DNA of 64,000 nt from Luidia sarsii (GCA_949987565.1 OX465103.1:21647378-21711377); one strand, 5' to 3'. Numbered from the stretch's first letter, positions 22,246 to 35,650 are shown. The notes: a model not told the origin generated them from the sequence alone. Translations and numbers: made by a program.

Positions 22246-23394
22246 TTGTGAGAGTTGGGCAATATTTGATTCAACCAATGTTAATGTTAAACATCAAACG
22301 ATTTGACAGGATCAGAAATGCTATACTATGTATATACAACCTGACTGGCACAATTCCACTAATCGGCCGGAAGCCAGCCAGCTGAGAGTCCTCTGCCATG
22401 GCGAAATAATAATATTGTAATACAGTGAGCGCTTTACATTCCACCACATGAAAAAGTAAAGCCAGGAAGGCCCAGGACACTGTACTTGCAGTACATACAA
22501 CAACTAATGGGAGACTATGAAGGGATGCTACAACCAAATGATAATTGTCAAGACCGCAGTGGTTGGAGACACTTTGTAGCCGCCTGCTGGCGCAGCCGAC
22601 CGATGATGATGATGAATCCAACCGAAGTTAGACCAGCATTGGTCGACATATCAACCGGCCACAGCGTCGGGTAATAAAAACCAATGTGGATAGTGTCGGT
22701 TAAACCTCCTGCGGTGAAATGCCGGAGGCGCCCTTTCCCTTTTAACTAAAAGTGCCAAACCTCATCCTTTTTGTCATGTAAATGATAGCCTTAAAGGTCA
22801 TTCAAATCGAAGTGTTGGGATAGGCGTCGACAATCATCCACCAGGCAAAGGGAGTCAGAAGCTTTGCGCGCGTTGCATTGCACGCTGCGTGCCCTCAATC
22901 CAGGGAGCGGTCTCACAGAGAGCCGCTCTAGCGTGAAATTCCACTCGAGCTTCAAAGCGTGAACAGTCTTCCGGCAGTTGCGTGAACAGGATCGCAAACC
23001 CACACCGTGGCGTTATGTCAGTTGCTTTTGACCTGTCTTCCACGATTCTTTTCCTCAGCACACGAAACAAGGGCGGAGCTTGGGGCTGGCAGGCTGATCC
23101 TGTGATGAATTACTTTCTGTGCTGAAGCCAGTTTGGGTGCACGGGCTGCTTCATGAAATTCGCCCCCAGATCTCATCGGGTAACATACAATACAGGACCT
23201 GGCCGTTGAGAGTGCCAGATATCCACTGGCTTCACCGTTCGTCTGGAGGCGGGGACAAGACCCGGATCGCCAGCGCACATTCCTATACGGCGACCGTCCT
23301 CTTGGGAGGCTAGTAACAGCAGCTTGCACAAAAGTAAGGCCTCTGTAATTTATACACATCCAAGATTATTTTGACGAGTAAAACATGAGGGTGG

Positions 23395-23530
23395 AAGTGA
23401 ACGGTGAAGCCATGTGTGTCACCTCTTTTCGAGGAGTAAGGCTCCTTCAGAAAAGCCGGTAACTCAAAGCTTCGGACAGTGTGTAATCTGCAAGTCGTCG
23501 GGAGACTGCTGGATACCGACTATAGGTATA
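23395..23530. repeat. Diverged palindromic family P copy
   Basis: Shares GAGGAGTAAGGCTCCTTCAG, AGCCGGTAACTCAAAG and TCGTCGGGAGACTG with family P. The palindrome is largely decayed. Confidence 0.4.
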
Positions 23531-25021
23531 TAGGGACACATACATGCACCATCAGTTTAAGTTGGAACCCGGCAGTCGTCTAAGGACATGCAGGGTACAC
23601 ACCGTCCCAAACATTGCGTGACTGACTGAAACTCCCCTCCTCCCCCCCCCCCCCCACTGTGCCTCCACCGACCCAAACCCTAGCATGGACTACTGGTTTG
23701 AACTCCCTCGTATATAATGACGTCGTGGAAATAGCGCCCTCACTCCAGTAAAGCTATACTGGCAGCTTCTCGTATGTCCCGCTTTCTAATCGCACCGTGA
23801 ATTTGGGAAGCAGTGGGAGAAGCGTGCACGCGTTCAAGTGATGTGGTGGTCGGCTGTATTCTAACTCTGCCTTTGTTTTCTGCCATATAGACCATGATTT
23901 GCGGGACGAGTTTGGCCCGTGGTTGTTGACTTCGAAAAGCGAGTCGTGACTCAGAGTAAACGACGCGATTGGGAAGCAGAAATGGGGGCCATTTATCTAT
24001 GTACTTAAAAAATAGATGATTATCACCAATGGCACTAAAGGCATGGTCTCTAGAATTCTCGGTATTCTCGGCATAGTTTTTAATGTGGAGTAGCGCACAT
24101 AACGCGGACAGCAAGACTGCGATGTGAAAGTCGTTTGAATGTATAGAGTACATGTATGTACAGTATACACTGTACACGTGGTGATTGCTTCATTTTAACG
24201 TTCGGTTGCAGGTAAAATGACGATGGCGTATAAATTCAGGTTAACTACCGGTACTGTATTAAAGACTTTAAATCCAATGGGTGCGTACGGTTTAATAGCA
24301 ATAACTATACTATCAGATGCAATGAAGTATAGTTGTTGCCACAAAAGCTTATACTTGCTGTTTACCACCGGTGAGTGTTTAAGTTGCTGACGCAGCCATC
24401 TTGACACATCTTCGGTACAAATACACTGTAGACGGTATTCGTAGGCCTTGTCCTTTCAACGCTGGCTGCGCGTCTGGTACGTCTTTTCTCGCGTGGCAAT
24501 AAAATATTCACCGTAAACAAGATCCCACGGGCAGGTGCAGTTCGAATACAATTCACAACGTGGGAATGAACGCGGATCAAAGAATACTATTTTGAATGGT
24601 TGTCATCAGATTGTTTTGCAACTGCTGTGCCGTAACCGAGTCAGCATTGATATTGTGCGGTGGTTAGAATATGTAATTAGCCAGTCCATATAGACTTGGA
24701 CGGCAAAGCGGCTCATGCAAACATTGCATCAAGCCCTGCGACATTGAGTCCTTCACCTTCTGGTTTGTGAATCGAAGTTTTCTAACGCCAGTAGAGGTGT
24801 CATGTACACATCTAACTGTATATAATTATTGAACTTATTAGTCCAGTATTTATTCCTGTACGTACAAGTATTGAACTATTGTTGATAATCTAATTCTGCG
24901 AAAAGAAAACCCATTACGTCGGAAAACAACGTTGATTTCTGTATGAATTATAAACTGCCAATGTATTATTGCATGACAAATACTTATTCTTGATATAATT
25001 ACTGTAAATATTAGGACCCGA

Positions 25022-25080
25022 GAATTAATGGAGGACTATCTTTTCGATCCAAGCAGGACCTTCTCTTTAGGCAGAGTATT
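25022..25080. repeat. Family C remnant next to a T1 MITE
   Basis: CTTTTCGATCCAAGCAGGACC lies 30 bp upstream of the TTAA-type element at 25107. Confidence 0.4.
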
Positions 25081-25106
25081 AGATATTAGGGAATTTACTT
25101 TAAACT

Positions 25107-25475
25107 TTGAAGGCCCAATACAACATTGGGAAGATCAGAAAACATCGATGTCCACAGATTTCCTTCTAATTTGCACAGTTTGTAGATGGTCATTATAGAA
25201 TTGTCATGTTGAAATCTTACGGTCTGGGATGCTGTACTTCCCTAGAAATCTTCACTCAAACATCGACAAATAGTTTATCACTCGCAGGTCATAAACTATT
25301 TTTACACTGTCAACAGAATGGTGCAAAAACCGTGACGGTTTTTTACCCTTTTCTACTTTCTCAGATCACCATATGAGCTAAAACCTTCACAGGATTGCTT
25401 TTTGGGGATGTTTATGGTTAACACACAAACTGTGGCAATCATTTGACCTTTACCAATGTTGTATTGGGCCTTTAA
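25107..25475 (+). mobile_element. TTAA-flanked MITE, family T1, full copy
   Basis: Left end TTGA-AGGCCCAATACAACATTGG (target site mutated from TTAA), right end CCAATGTTGTATTGGGCCT-TTAA. It is collinear with 17042-17403 throughout. Confidence 0.8.
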
Positions 25476-26895
25476 ACATGTACGTATGTATATATACTAA
25501 AGTTAAGTACTTAAGATAGGGAGCTCCATGGGATATCTGAATATTATCTTATTCAGGTACTAGACTGATTGTTGTCAAACTGTCATTGTGGGAAGTGATG
25601 TATTTCCCCAACCGATAGTATGTGACCTTTTGTCCAACAATGTCAATGTCAAGTTTCAGCAAAATTTCAATGTCGAAATGAACAGTTTGTATATAGTAGT
25701 CTCTTTGGGAAGTTATTAGCCATTGCACTTGAAGTAATAAACAAAAATGGACGTGACTCCTATTTCACTCACTTATGCGAGCCCATTGAACATCTCGTTA
25801 ATGTAGAGGACACGACGTTGCGATCCTAGCAGAAAGATCTTGCTCGGGTCGAAAGGTGCAGGCCATCCACATTCTATTTCAATGAGCAATTACCATTCAG
25901 TCAACTTTAGTGTAATCTCATTTAGCTAGGTGGCCTAATATCCACGGACGAATTGTCTCGGGCGGATTAAGTTCAATGTAGGTTTTAATAATTTGTTTCA
26001 TCCCAAATGAATGTTAGACTTTCTAATCGTTTTTGTTTTGGGTAATTTGTTGATACACTACGGCGTTGCACTTGCCTAATTTGATACAGTAATAAAATGC
26101 ATTCATGGAAATCAGGACTTCGTGTCATTACACAGGACAGATGTTCGTGAGTTAATTGATGATTCATTGTCAGCGATTGTGAGGTGTGTTTTTTTCCTGA
26201 TTTTCGGAAGAAGAAAAAACGAGGGGGGAACCAAACGAGTGAACATTGTGTATGAGGGTAATGAGTCCTGTTTGGGAGGCGTTGGCCGAGTCACTTCCTG
26301 CGGGTATATCATGTTGGTGGGGTTGTCCTTGGAGGATCTCGTGACGTCATGATGAGGTCAGCGGATGGCAGGAAATCCCCGAGTCCCAAGGGCAAGCGAG
26401 GCGGGGGTAGGGATGGGTTTTTTTTCTCACTTTAAAACTAGGACTGGGTTCGCCGCGTCCCCAATGGCAGACTAGTAACCCTCGCATATACCTATATACA
26501 CCCAGTTCCGTCCGGTTAGTGCACGTCCTGCAGACGGCTGTTTGAGCACAGTGGTCAGCAACGTGAACAACGTGAACGAACATTTCGCTTAGATTTAATA
26601 GGCCTACAAGATAACGGCTTGCAAGCTGCTTCGGGCAATCAGTGCAAACCTATACTAAACACGCAGCGGGTCCTTTCTCAAAGGTACAACATTCACGCAA
26701 AACCTCTTTGCAAGGCAAAGCATTCTCTCCTTTGTATAATCAGCCTGAGACAGGGATTCACAGTACGAAGTATAAAACCGTGATTACAGACTTAAACTAT
26801 AGGCAGGGAGATAATCTAACCGATTACGGACCGACACACGCATGGGAGAAGAAATAATTATCATTTCGATATAGCGTATTAGATATAGCTCATAT

Positions 26896-27136
26896 TTGAC
26901 CCGGTACATCATAATAAGAAATAACCCCCACTTTCGAGATTTTAAGATTTTCTAATGATGTGAAAGAGTGTACCATTAGCTTTCAAATGATTTCCGCCAT
27001 TACATTAACTTTCCGAAAATACAAATAAAGATAAAAATTTATTTTTAATCGAATTGAGAAGATACTTTGACTTTAGGCGTTGTTTACTCGAAAAGTGTTT
27101 TGGCGGGATATTCCTCATGTCGCTGTGCCGGGTCAC
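26896..27136 (+). mobile_element. MITE family T2, internally deleted copy
   Basis: Starts TTGACCCGG and ends CGCTGTGCCGGGTCAC. ATAT lies on both sides and looks like a target duplication. The middle ~220 bp of the full family (see 31324-31786) is missing. Confidence 0.7.
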
Positions 27137-27489
27137 ATATTACTTTTCCTAATACATAGAATAACACTGTTCATCACGCGGCACTGTTCGTATAGGCTAA
27201 ACCGATTGTATCCCACCAGTCTTTCCTAGAGCCATACCGGTAGGCGAATGAACCGGGTACCCGACTAAACTCGACTGAGGACAACGGGTAACCGGTTCCA
27301 CTTTCTCGGTTCTACGTGTATTATAGGCCTTCCCGGCCAAAACAAAAATCATCTTTTTAGTTTCCGAAATAAGACGAGGACGCGTTTTCTTTTGGGTTCT
27401 CGGCCACAAAAGTGTATTTTATTTTATTTTGAAAACGTCCTGGTTGAACCCTTCCGACGACCATTGTGAAGAGTTAGCGGAAGAGTTGT

Positions 27490-28611
27490 GAGGAGTAATG
27501 TTGATACTTTTGTCGTTTGATATCTGCAAATGTGAAGCCATCATAGATAGCATATTGGTTAGCCCTCGTCATCCAGGTTTATTAACATTTCGCCATCTCC
27601 CTTCCCGAACCGAAGCAATGTTGCATTCCCCTATTCGTAGTTTTCCCAGATTATGGAACTCCTTACCTGCCCTAACCCCTACCAATTTTTTTGTAGGATA
27701 TAACCTGAATCCTGCAAAATCCTGCTATCCTACCTTGTTCAAAGCTCCATGTGACCTGAATCCTGCCAAATAATGCAGTACTGGCTAGTGTGGACCATTG
27801 CCTGAATCCTGCCAAATCATGCACTGAGTTTATGGAGTTTTAGTCCACATTCTAAACAAAGAATTTTCTTCAGCTTAGAACAATGGGCCCTTTTTCGAAC
27901 GGATAATCTCTTGACAAAAGCCACAACGACGTCCGAATTGTTACCAGCATCCTGCATCTTCCTACAGACAAACTCGCCTTATGCCCTCAATCCTGCACAT
28001 TCCTACAGTGTGTCAACTCTCATGTGCCCTCAATCCTGCAAAATCCTTCTCCAGCACTTTGATAGTAGTAGCCTGTATCCTGCAGAATCCTGCAATGTGT
28101 CAACTCTCATGTGCCCCGAGTCCTGCAGAATCCTGCAATGTGTCAACTCTCATGTGCCCTGAATCCTGCAGAATCCTGCAGAAGGCAAATAGGATTCTGC
28201 AGGATTTAGGAACTCGGCTGTGATGGATCCTCTGCAACAATTCCTACGGATTCTAAAGCAATCATTCGCTTCCAATACCGATTAGAGTACCCTCTTCTGT
28301 CTTCAGTCTCTGCCCGACCGTCATTTTGTTCACCGCCAGTGGGGTCATTTTGTGTTTGTTTGTTTGTTTGTTATGTACTCATCGGCGTCTGTAGGCTAAG
28401 TGCGGGGCTGCATACCTGCGGGTAATAATAGTTCATTTTACTTGTGCATCCCCTGACCCACTTCTCCTTCTTTGTTGTGTTCTTGTATTCGGATTCTCGT
28501 TTGTGCTTTTGGCCCCATCCACTGTTTTTGTTTTCTTTACTTTGTCCAAGTTGATTTATTGCTTTGACTTGTTGCTTTGTACGTTTTTGTCTATTTTGTT
28601 TTGGTCGAATA

Positions 28612-28642
<31 letters not shown>

Positions 28643-28645
28643 TTT
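27490..28645 (+). pseudogene. LINE 3' region: RT tail, expanded minisatellite, (AAT)n end
   Basis: At 27585-27680 the + frame encodes LPSRTEAMLHSPIRSFPRLW followed by NSLP, a LINE reverse-transcriptase C-terminus. Further down on the same strand is a T-rich UTR-like stretch ending GAATAAATAATAATAAT, the usual 3' terminus of such elements. Between them, 27700-28215 is an array built around CCTGAATCCTGC and GTGTCAACTCTCATGTGCC, apparently a local expansion inside the dead element. Confidence 0.55.
27700..28215. repeat. CCTGAATCCTGC minisatellite
   Basis: About a dozen irregularly spaced copies of CCTG(A/C)ATCCTGC(A)(G/A)AA. The best part, 28000-28175, repeats a ~55 bp unit containing TGTCAACTCTCATGTGCC three times. 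Confidence 0.75.
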
Positions 28646-29138
28646 CAAACTTAGAGGCATTTCTGTCCCAGATTTTCCTCCCTCGGTCTTATGCCGGACT
28701 GCCTTCAATGCAAAACTTCTGTCTTTTCGATGCCTAAGTATTATTTGTTTTCATCTGTAATTTCGTGTGTGTTTTTTATCCGGTACCTTGGTACCCTACG
28801 ATTTCAATGCAGAATATCTGTGCAGAATATTCCGGAGTTTGTACCCGAGACAATACCGGAATACCCACTATACGTCGCGTGATTATTTTTTTTGGGCGGA
28901 CGGTCGTTTGACAATGCGCAGCAGTCGGAAGATGGTTTCCCCAAGGACTCATCTGCGACCACTGATAATTATGATCGTGACGCCACCAATGCCACATTGC
29001 CAAACTCCATGTCCTTCGAATGTCAAGGGCTCTGTTTTAACGATTATACGAACGATAATTAGATCAGTTCCCCTCGTTGCCAGCACCATACATACGTCAT
29101 AATTATAGCCTCATATAAATCGATATGGGTGCAGCGCA

Positions 29139-29620
29139 CAAAATCCATCCGAGATAGCTCCGCCGAGCTAATTATCATAAAATGTGGACCCACAACTTTA
29201 TTTTTAATAAGAGGTCTTTGGAAGCTAATTAACTGATAAATTGTAGAATAAGTGAAACCTAAGACAACCTGGGGGTTCATTCTTTACTCTTCAATCTGGT
29301 ATGTAATTTGGACCATAATCTGGCTTTAAATGTGGTCCTATTTGGTTGTAGAAGTGGAGGGGTCCATCCCAAAATCCTTGCAGAAATTCGACTTGGACGG
29401 CTACACATTTTTGGTTTTTTTTTCTGGGGGTAATTAGCAAAAAATCTAATCGGCTAAGGGCACTAAAATTGAAAAGAATCTGAGGGATGAAGGTGCAAAC
29501 TACATTTTTCAGTATAGCTACAAGAACTGAGAGACTTTTGGGTGTGGGATAATTGGCTTTGAAAGTGAGTGTTTTTTGTACAGTGTTCAATGGGAGCTCT
29601 ATTTAGTGTTCTGCACCTAT
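29139..29620. repeat. Dispersed repeat S, copy 2
   Basis: Collinear with 15771-16236 (see there). Confidence 0.65.
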
Positions 29621-30714
29621 AGGCCTGCACTCACAGAAGCTGCTGCTTCGTATCACTCTTTACCCCCAGAGCCCCAACACCGTCAAACTATGGCGTGGAA
29701 ATGACAGGAAGAATAATTTCAAAGAAAATTAAACAACGAGAGTTTGATAGGGCCTATTGGAAAACTGTTTTTTTTCTTCTAATTAGCATGTGCACTCTTC
29801 CAAAACAAAATCACCGAATAAAATCATTTCAAAAAATAATACGCATTCTGATAGCACATCGGCCAGGATATCAACTTTGTAGCAACTTTTTGTTTCTAGC
29901 AAATTTGGAAGCTTGTTTAAAAAGAGTGATAATGAATAGGCCTACTATAACCGGCCACTAAAAAGGTACAGAACCTAACATTTTAACGTAGGTCAGGAAG
30001 CATTAATGTATGTTACTCCAATGCTAAATTCGCGTGTTCGCACTGGATTAAACGACTCGGTAAAACTGACGTGGGTTGAATTTCACGAAGCCTTACGACG
30101 CATTGTAATATATCAGCTCACATAGACAACACATCGTATAAGTTACGGTAGACCGTACATAGTATAGGGTTTCTGCATATCGGTCAGCGTCTTGCGATTG
30201 GTTCGTGAGTTGCGATTAGTTTGATGGAATCGACCACTTTGGGTTACTTTCGCTCCATGCAGACTGCCCAGTCAAAGCATGTCAGCACGGATCACTCGGT
30301 TCTAGAGTCACCGAGGGAGGAAGTTGAGGGTTACTTGATCTCATACACAAGTTTCCGTTGATCAAATTATTTCGGAGAGTGTAACGTGATGCTAATTGGG
30401 GGAATGAACGCCGGTGTCCTCCACGAAATCACGGCTTATTTATGCCGTGGCTGCAGCTTCGGTTTCATTTCTTTTCTTTCTCTCAGGCGTAATGTTTTCA
30501 CGGGTATTGGAGAGCAGACATTTGAGTACAGTTTATAGGTGGATATCCGGGGCTGAAGAGAAACAACAGACCTTCCCAAGGGCAAGGAGGGCAGAGAGGG
30601 CAGAGAGGCTGGGGAGGGCAGGAGAGGAGAGGAGAAGAGGAAGGGACAGTAGAGCAGAGCAAAACAAAGCATAGCAACGCAGAGAATAGGAGAGCAGATG
30701 TGAGCAAGGGAGAT

Positions 30715-30842
30715 GAGAGGAGAGGAGAGGAGAGGAGAGGAGAGGAGAGGAGAGGAGAGGAGAGGAGAGGAGAGGAGAGGAGAGGAGAGGAGAGGAGAGG
30801 AGAGGAGAGGAGAGGAGAGGAGAGGAGAGGAGAGGAGAGGAG
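30715..30842. repeat. (AGAGG)n microsatellite
   Basis: About 25 perfect GAGAGGAGAGG-type pentamer units. Confidence 0.95.
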
Positions 30843-30846
30843 ACCA

Positions 30847-31148
30847 GGGCCCAATTTCATGGCTCTGCTTACTGTAAGCTTACTGAAAGCGTCCAAACCT
30901 GCGTGCAAATATTTCTCGGGGTTTTTGTCTGAATTCACGGTTGCTCTTGAAATTGAGGTCGTCGAATCAACGGACGGCGGCCATTTCTCTCTATTGTTAA
31001 CCTATCGGTAAGCGCAGAAATTCCGCGATAGCTCTTTATGAAGGGCCGAATCCTTGCTTACGCGATTCATGAAACAGTGAATACTGCGCTTACAGCGTCC
31101 CGTAAGCGCAGTATTCTGCGCTTAAGCAGAGCCATGAAATTGGACCCA
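30847..31148. mobile_element. MITE-like element with GGGCCCAATTTCATGGCTCT ends
   Basis: The left end GGGCCCAATTTCATGGCTCT and right end AGAGCCATGAAATTGGACCC are near-exact inverted repeats. A second nested inverted pair (CGTAAGCGCAG, CTTAAGCAG) lies in the right half. About 302 bp, non-coding. Confidence 0.75.
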
Positions 31149-31323
31149 GAACAGAGCAGAGTAGATAGGAGCAAGAGAGAGAGGAGAGCAGAGGAATTGA
31201 GACCCGAGGAGAGGAGAGGAGGTGTCCCCTTTAATGCGACACCATGCATGTTCTAACCGGAGGTTTGCGCATGCAATGCATGTAATAACTCAAGCTTTCT
31301 TGCCACTGCACAGGTGCAAATAT

Positions 31324-31786
31324 GTGACCCGGCACAGCATAATGAGGAATAACCCCCACTTTTGAGATTTTGAAATTTTCTAATGATGTGAAAGAGTATA
31401 CCATTAGCTTTCAAATGATGTCCAAATTATTTCCGTGTGAACTTTGTTGTAAATAGTACAAGGGGACTTCGCTCGTTCATTTAGTACCAGACACAATATA
31501 GCAGCACCATTCTAACTCCTCGAAAGCGGCCATTCAAAAAGGCAGGAACTTTACATTTTTATGAAAACAGTACACAAACACTCCCCCGAAATCCTCGTTT
31601 TCCAACATTTAGAGACAGATTTCGGAAAAATCCTTTGGACATAATATTCTCCAATACATTAACTTTCCGAAAATACACAAAAAAAATGGTTTTTTTTATC
31701 GAATAGAGAAGATACTTTGACTTCAGGCGTTGTTTACTCGAAAAGTGTTTTGGTGGGATATTCTTCATGTCGCTGTGCCGGGTCAC
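31324..31786 (+). mobile_element. MITE family T2, full copy
   Basis: Begins GTGACCCGGCACAGC and ends GCTGTGCCGGGTCAC, flanked by ATAT on both sides. About 463 bp, non-coding. Internal landmarks ACAAGGGGACTTCGCTCG and CTCGAAAGCGGCCATTC are shared with 40611-41034 and, inverted, 46583-47031. Confidence 0.85.
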
Positions 31787-33184
31787 ATATCTACAGTGCA
31801 CTTGTGTTCCATACTAGAAGACAATACAGGCGGAGCATGCCATCCGTTAGAAGGAAATTGTCTATAGATTTCCAATGTACCCTGTGTAATTATATCTATA
31901 CGGTCACAGAACACTTTGTCCGAACATACCGCTCTGTATACCTTGTCAATTTCGTTTCATCGATTACGGAGATCTTTCTTTGAAATTCTCGTGATCCTTA
32001 ATTACTGTACTTGGAATCTATAGGTTGCCACATACCGATGCTTTTGGGCCAGGGGTTTTCGTGTAATGATTGATCTACACACCGCCGTGTGTAATCATTC
32101 ATCTCAGTTAAATAGCGTTAGCCCGGAACGGCTGGATACACTGTACATGTATGTGTTGGGAAGAGTGTGTGTGTAGCTTTCGTTGCGCACAACTACTTCA
32201 TCGGTTGCAGTGAAAGGGAGCAATGTTATAATTCCCATCGTTCAGCCGAGAGCATACACACAGACAGATTATAGAAAGCTGAGCAAAGATTATCATCAGT
32301 ACAGCTGGTGAATTGGCTATAGGCCTATAGCTCCGAAAGCTCGTGCCTGATTGTTGGTTCATTATTCACTCAGTTACTTGTCGTCTTATCTAATCTGAAA
32401 GCGTAAACGATAACACATTATGTCATTCTTAACATTTAGGCGATAGCTGAGCACTTGGAGCGCAGCCTATAATTTGTTTATTACAGATATTACAGATATT
32501 GACATTAATACACTTTTCACATAGGATTTACACACTTAGCTTGCTCGATCCTTTACCACACTGCTCCGTTGAAAAATGCGTGTGTTAAACAGTGAACAAC
32601 CGACTATAGCCTATTCATATCCTCGGCGAATACGACGTCCAGGAAAAAACAGAGATAAAAACATTGTTAAAATTCTCTCTGGAAACCTGTGCCCGAAAAC
32701 AGTCAGCATCCTCCTCCGTGAAGATGTTGGACTTCACCTTAAAACATATCATACCATGATGATTAAACCTTTTCGCCGGATATTTTTTCAAAATATTATG
32801 TTGAAAGTGGTTCTGTCGTTCCTGTGTAGTGCTCGCTGGAACTAACTCTATAGCTACCCCACCTCCCTTTATATACCAACTGCCACGCCCCAACGGTATT
32901 GCGTAATACCCTCCGACTCACCAATGCGGACTATGCATTGTCCGAATCCACAAGACAAAATAATATTTTCCGCTATACGGTGAACCGCGGGAAATTAATA
33001 GTATCAACTGATATCCACCAAATGGTAGGAGGCTCAGCTGTATTGAGCAAGGACTTAATGTAACCGTGTGGTTTTTGTTTTACTCACTGGTAGATTTGGT
33101 GCTCTATGTATACCTGCAGCCCATGCGTGATCCCTGTATAGAGATATACGGCATTTAATGGTGGAATGCTTCCTATCATAGTTG

Positions 33185-33441
33185 ACAGATATTGAGAGGT
33201 TGAGAGAGGACGGGATTGAGAGGTTGAGAGAGGACGGGATTGAGAGGTTGAGAGAGGACGGGATTGAGAGGTTGAGAGAGAGAGACAGACAGACAGACAT
33301 AGAGGGATTGAGAGGTTAAAAAGAGAGAGAGACAGAGAGAGATTGAGAGGTTGAGAGGAGAGAGACAGAGGGGAGTTAAGAGGTTGAGAGAGAGAGCGCG
33401 AGCGAGAGAGCGAGAGAGAGAGCGAGGGGGAGAGAGAGAGC

Positions 33442-33501
<60 letters not shown>

Positions 33502-33545
33502 GAGACAGAGAGAGAGACTGACACACAGACACACAGAAAGTAGTC
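33185..33545. repeat. 24-bp minisatellite grading into (GA)n/(GACA)n
   Basis: Four copies of a 24-bp unit (GAGAGGTTGAGAGAGGACGG plus GATT) at 33191-33285, followed by GAGA, GACA and further GAGGTTGAGAG words. Confidence 0.9.
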
Positions 33546-33899
33546 CCAGCCCAGCGGGACATTGAGATCCCAGTGTCCGACTTCTATGTTATTAAAAAGT
33601 GCAGCCGAGCACAAACAACCTGGTCAAGTTTAAGTATGAAATCAACCGCCAACATATCAACACGGTCCGCGGTCGACCACTGACATGCTTCCTGAGGCTG
33701 AAACAGTATTCCCGAAAGATGATAACAAAATGATCTGTTTTTGTAAAGGTCGGAGGTCTCGCAGAATAAACCCACAACCCAACTTTCCACAACTTCCTTT
33801 GCGTTCTCCTACCGGCCCCTGTATCTAGTCCACAAGAGAAAGATTTGAATAATGTAATGTTTTAAACTCGATGTGTAATACACACTGCACGCTTGCCCG

Positions 33900-33978
33900 A
33901 TAGCCTGCCGGATTCGAACCCGCGACTCCCGCTTTTTTTATGCAGACGTCGTAACCATTGGACCACCGAGCTGGTCGA
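33900..33978 (-). repeat. tRNA-derived SINE head, family 1
   Basis: On the minus strand: GGTGGTCCAATGGTTACGAC (A-box region), GACGTCTGC, then GCGGGTTCGAATCC (B-box). The GACGTCTGC...GAGTCGCGGGTTCGAATCC order matches the + strand copy at 61335-61400. The anticodon arm carries an A run, so it is not a functional tRNA. Confidence 0.6.
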
Positions 33979-34035
33979 GGTCATGTGGTGGATTCGATTC
34001 TCCATGGCGACGGGCACCGCGTTACGTAACAGATA

Positions 34036-34297
34036 TGAAATCTCCCCATCTATTTGCCTATCTCCCAATCTATTTGCCTATCTCCCAATCTATTTGCCTA
34101 TCTCCCCATCTATTTGCCTATCTCCCCATCTATTTGCCTATCTCCCCATCTATTTGCCTATCTCCCCATCTATTTGCCTATCTCCCCATCTATTTGCCTA
34201 TCTCCCCATCTATTTGCCTATCTCCCCATCTATTTGCCTATCTCCCCATCTATTTGCCTATCTCCCCATCTATTTGCCTATCTCCCAATCTTTCTTT
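34036..34297. repeat. 20-bp minisatellite, array 1
   Basis: About thirteen copies of TATTTGCCTATCTCCCCATC, nearly perfect. The unit is not a multiple of three, so all three frames stay open and give spurious ORFs. Confidence 0.95.
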
Positions 34298-34463
34298 TTT
34301 GTTTCGCAGTGGAGTTCAGGACTCCGTTTATTTCATTTTTTTTCTCACTCTTCACAAAGACTTCATTGTTTTAAAAGTATATCAACAAAACAATTGACTG
34401 AAATTTAAGAAATAAAAACATTATGAGATTAACACAAAAACTAAACGGCCACTTGCCTCCACC

Positions 34464-34665
34464 AATCTATTTGCCTATCTCCCCATCTATTTGCCTATCT
34501 CCCCATCTATCTACCTATCTCCCCATCTATTTGCCTATCTTCCCCTCTATTTGCCTATCTCCCCATCTATCTACCTATCTCCCCATCTATTTGCCTATCT
34601 CCCCATCTATCTACCTATCTCCCCGTCTATTTGCCTATCTCCCCATCTATTTGCCTATCTCAGCA
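34464..34665. repeat. 20-bp minisatellite, array 2
   Basis: Same unit as 34036-34297 with interspersed CTACCTATCTCCCCATCTAT variants, separated from array 1 by ~170 bp of non-repeat sequence. Confidence 0.95.
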
Positions 34666-35536
34666 CAATATTAATATATCTCCCAATCAATCTACCAATC
34701 TTCCCATCTGTAATGATGTTATGGATAAGACACTGGGGCCGATTTGCAATATCCCGTGCGTAATCAGCTCCATGCTGTCTCTATCCTGTTTTCCGTCCTC
34801 GGGTCATGCCATGAACAAAACGTCAGGAATGCGGATTTGGGGGAAACCCTGAAATCTACAAGGAGGGGAAAAGGTATCGCTTCGCCCCACCGTGAAGATC
34901 ATTAATTAAAGTTTTCGTGGAAACTGTCATGTGTACGTGCGCAGGAATTAAATTCTACCTAACTATAGGCATTAAATCCTTGGAAGAAGCGATCTGTTGT
35001 CGCTATTTTAAACACTTGACAGTTCCCCCATTCACTCGACTGGTAAATGTACCCATATGAAAGAATGTGCCAGGTCTGTGTGGTCGCCGTGCCAGAGTAA
35101 ACACACCTGGCATATCGGGCTATACACGTAGGCTATTTACAGGTTCAGTGAATGTCTTTTACCCCCCCCCCCCTCCATGTGGGCCATATAGAATTCTGAC
35201 AAGGAAAGTAATACAAGAACAATTTTGGATTTCGTTGAAAAGAACATTCCGCTTTTCAGCAAAAGAAGGGGAAATGGAATTCCCCGTCTGGTTTTTTTTT
35301 CGTTCCCTTGGGTGATCGACAATCAAATTTGTATCATACAGCTGCGTCCGCTTTTGAGTAGTGCGGTGGTAGACGAGTTTACAACAAATGGCTTGTGATT
35401 TACTGAAAGATTGACTGCAGTCAATGGTTATAATGCTTCTGATTGAAACCGCCACCGCCGCAAAGACAGTTGACTTTTGAGGGAAGACCGCCACCTAGTG
35501 GTCAGGTGAGCACCGTGTACTTGCGTCTTTATAAAT

Positions 35537-35650
35537 TTAAAGGCCCTATACAACATTGGTAAAGGTCAAAAGATTGCCAGAGTTTGTGTGTTAAACCATT
35601 AAAATTTCCAAATAAGAAATCCTCCGACGGTTCTAGCTCAAATTGTAAGC
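35537..35650 (-). mobile_element. TTAA-flanked MITE T1, truncated
   Basis: TTAA-AGGCCCTATACAACATTGG followed by GTCAAAAGATTGCCAGAGTTTG. Only about a third of the family is present, in reverse orientation. Confidence 0.65.

Noticed and set aside
30414..30674. Frame with a hydrophobic N-terminal segment resembling a type II membrane protein
   Set aside because: It starts at GTG with an in-frame TGA two codons upstream and no usable ATG, and its end is low-complexity GA-rich repeat.
34036..34665. CRISPR-like regular repeats (20 bp), also 44361-44820 (25 bp) and 40244-40462 (16 bp)
   Set aside because: The units are directly adjacent without unique spacers, and the genome is eukaryotic. They are minisatellites.
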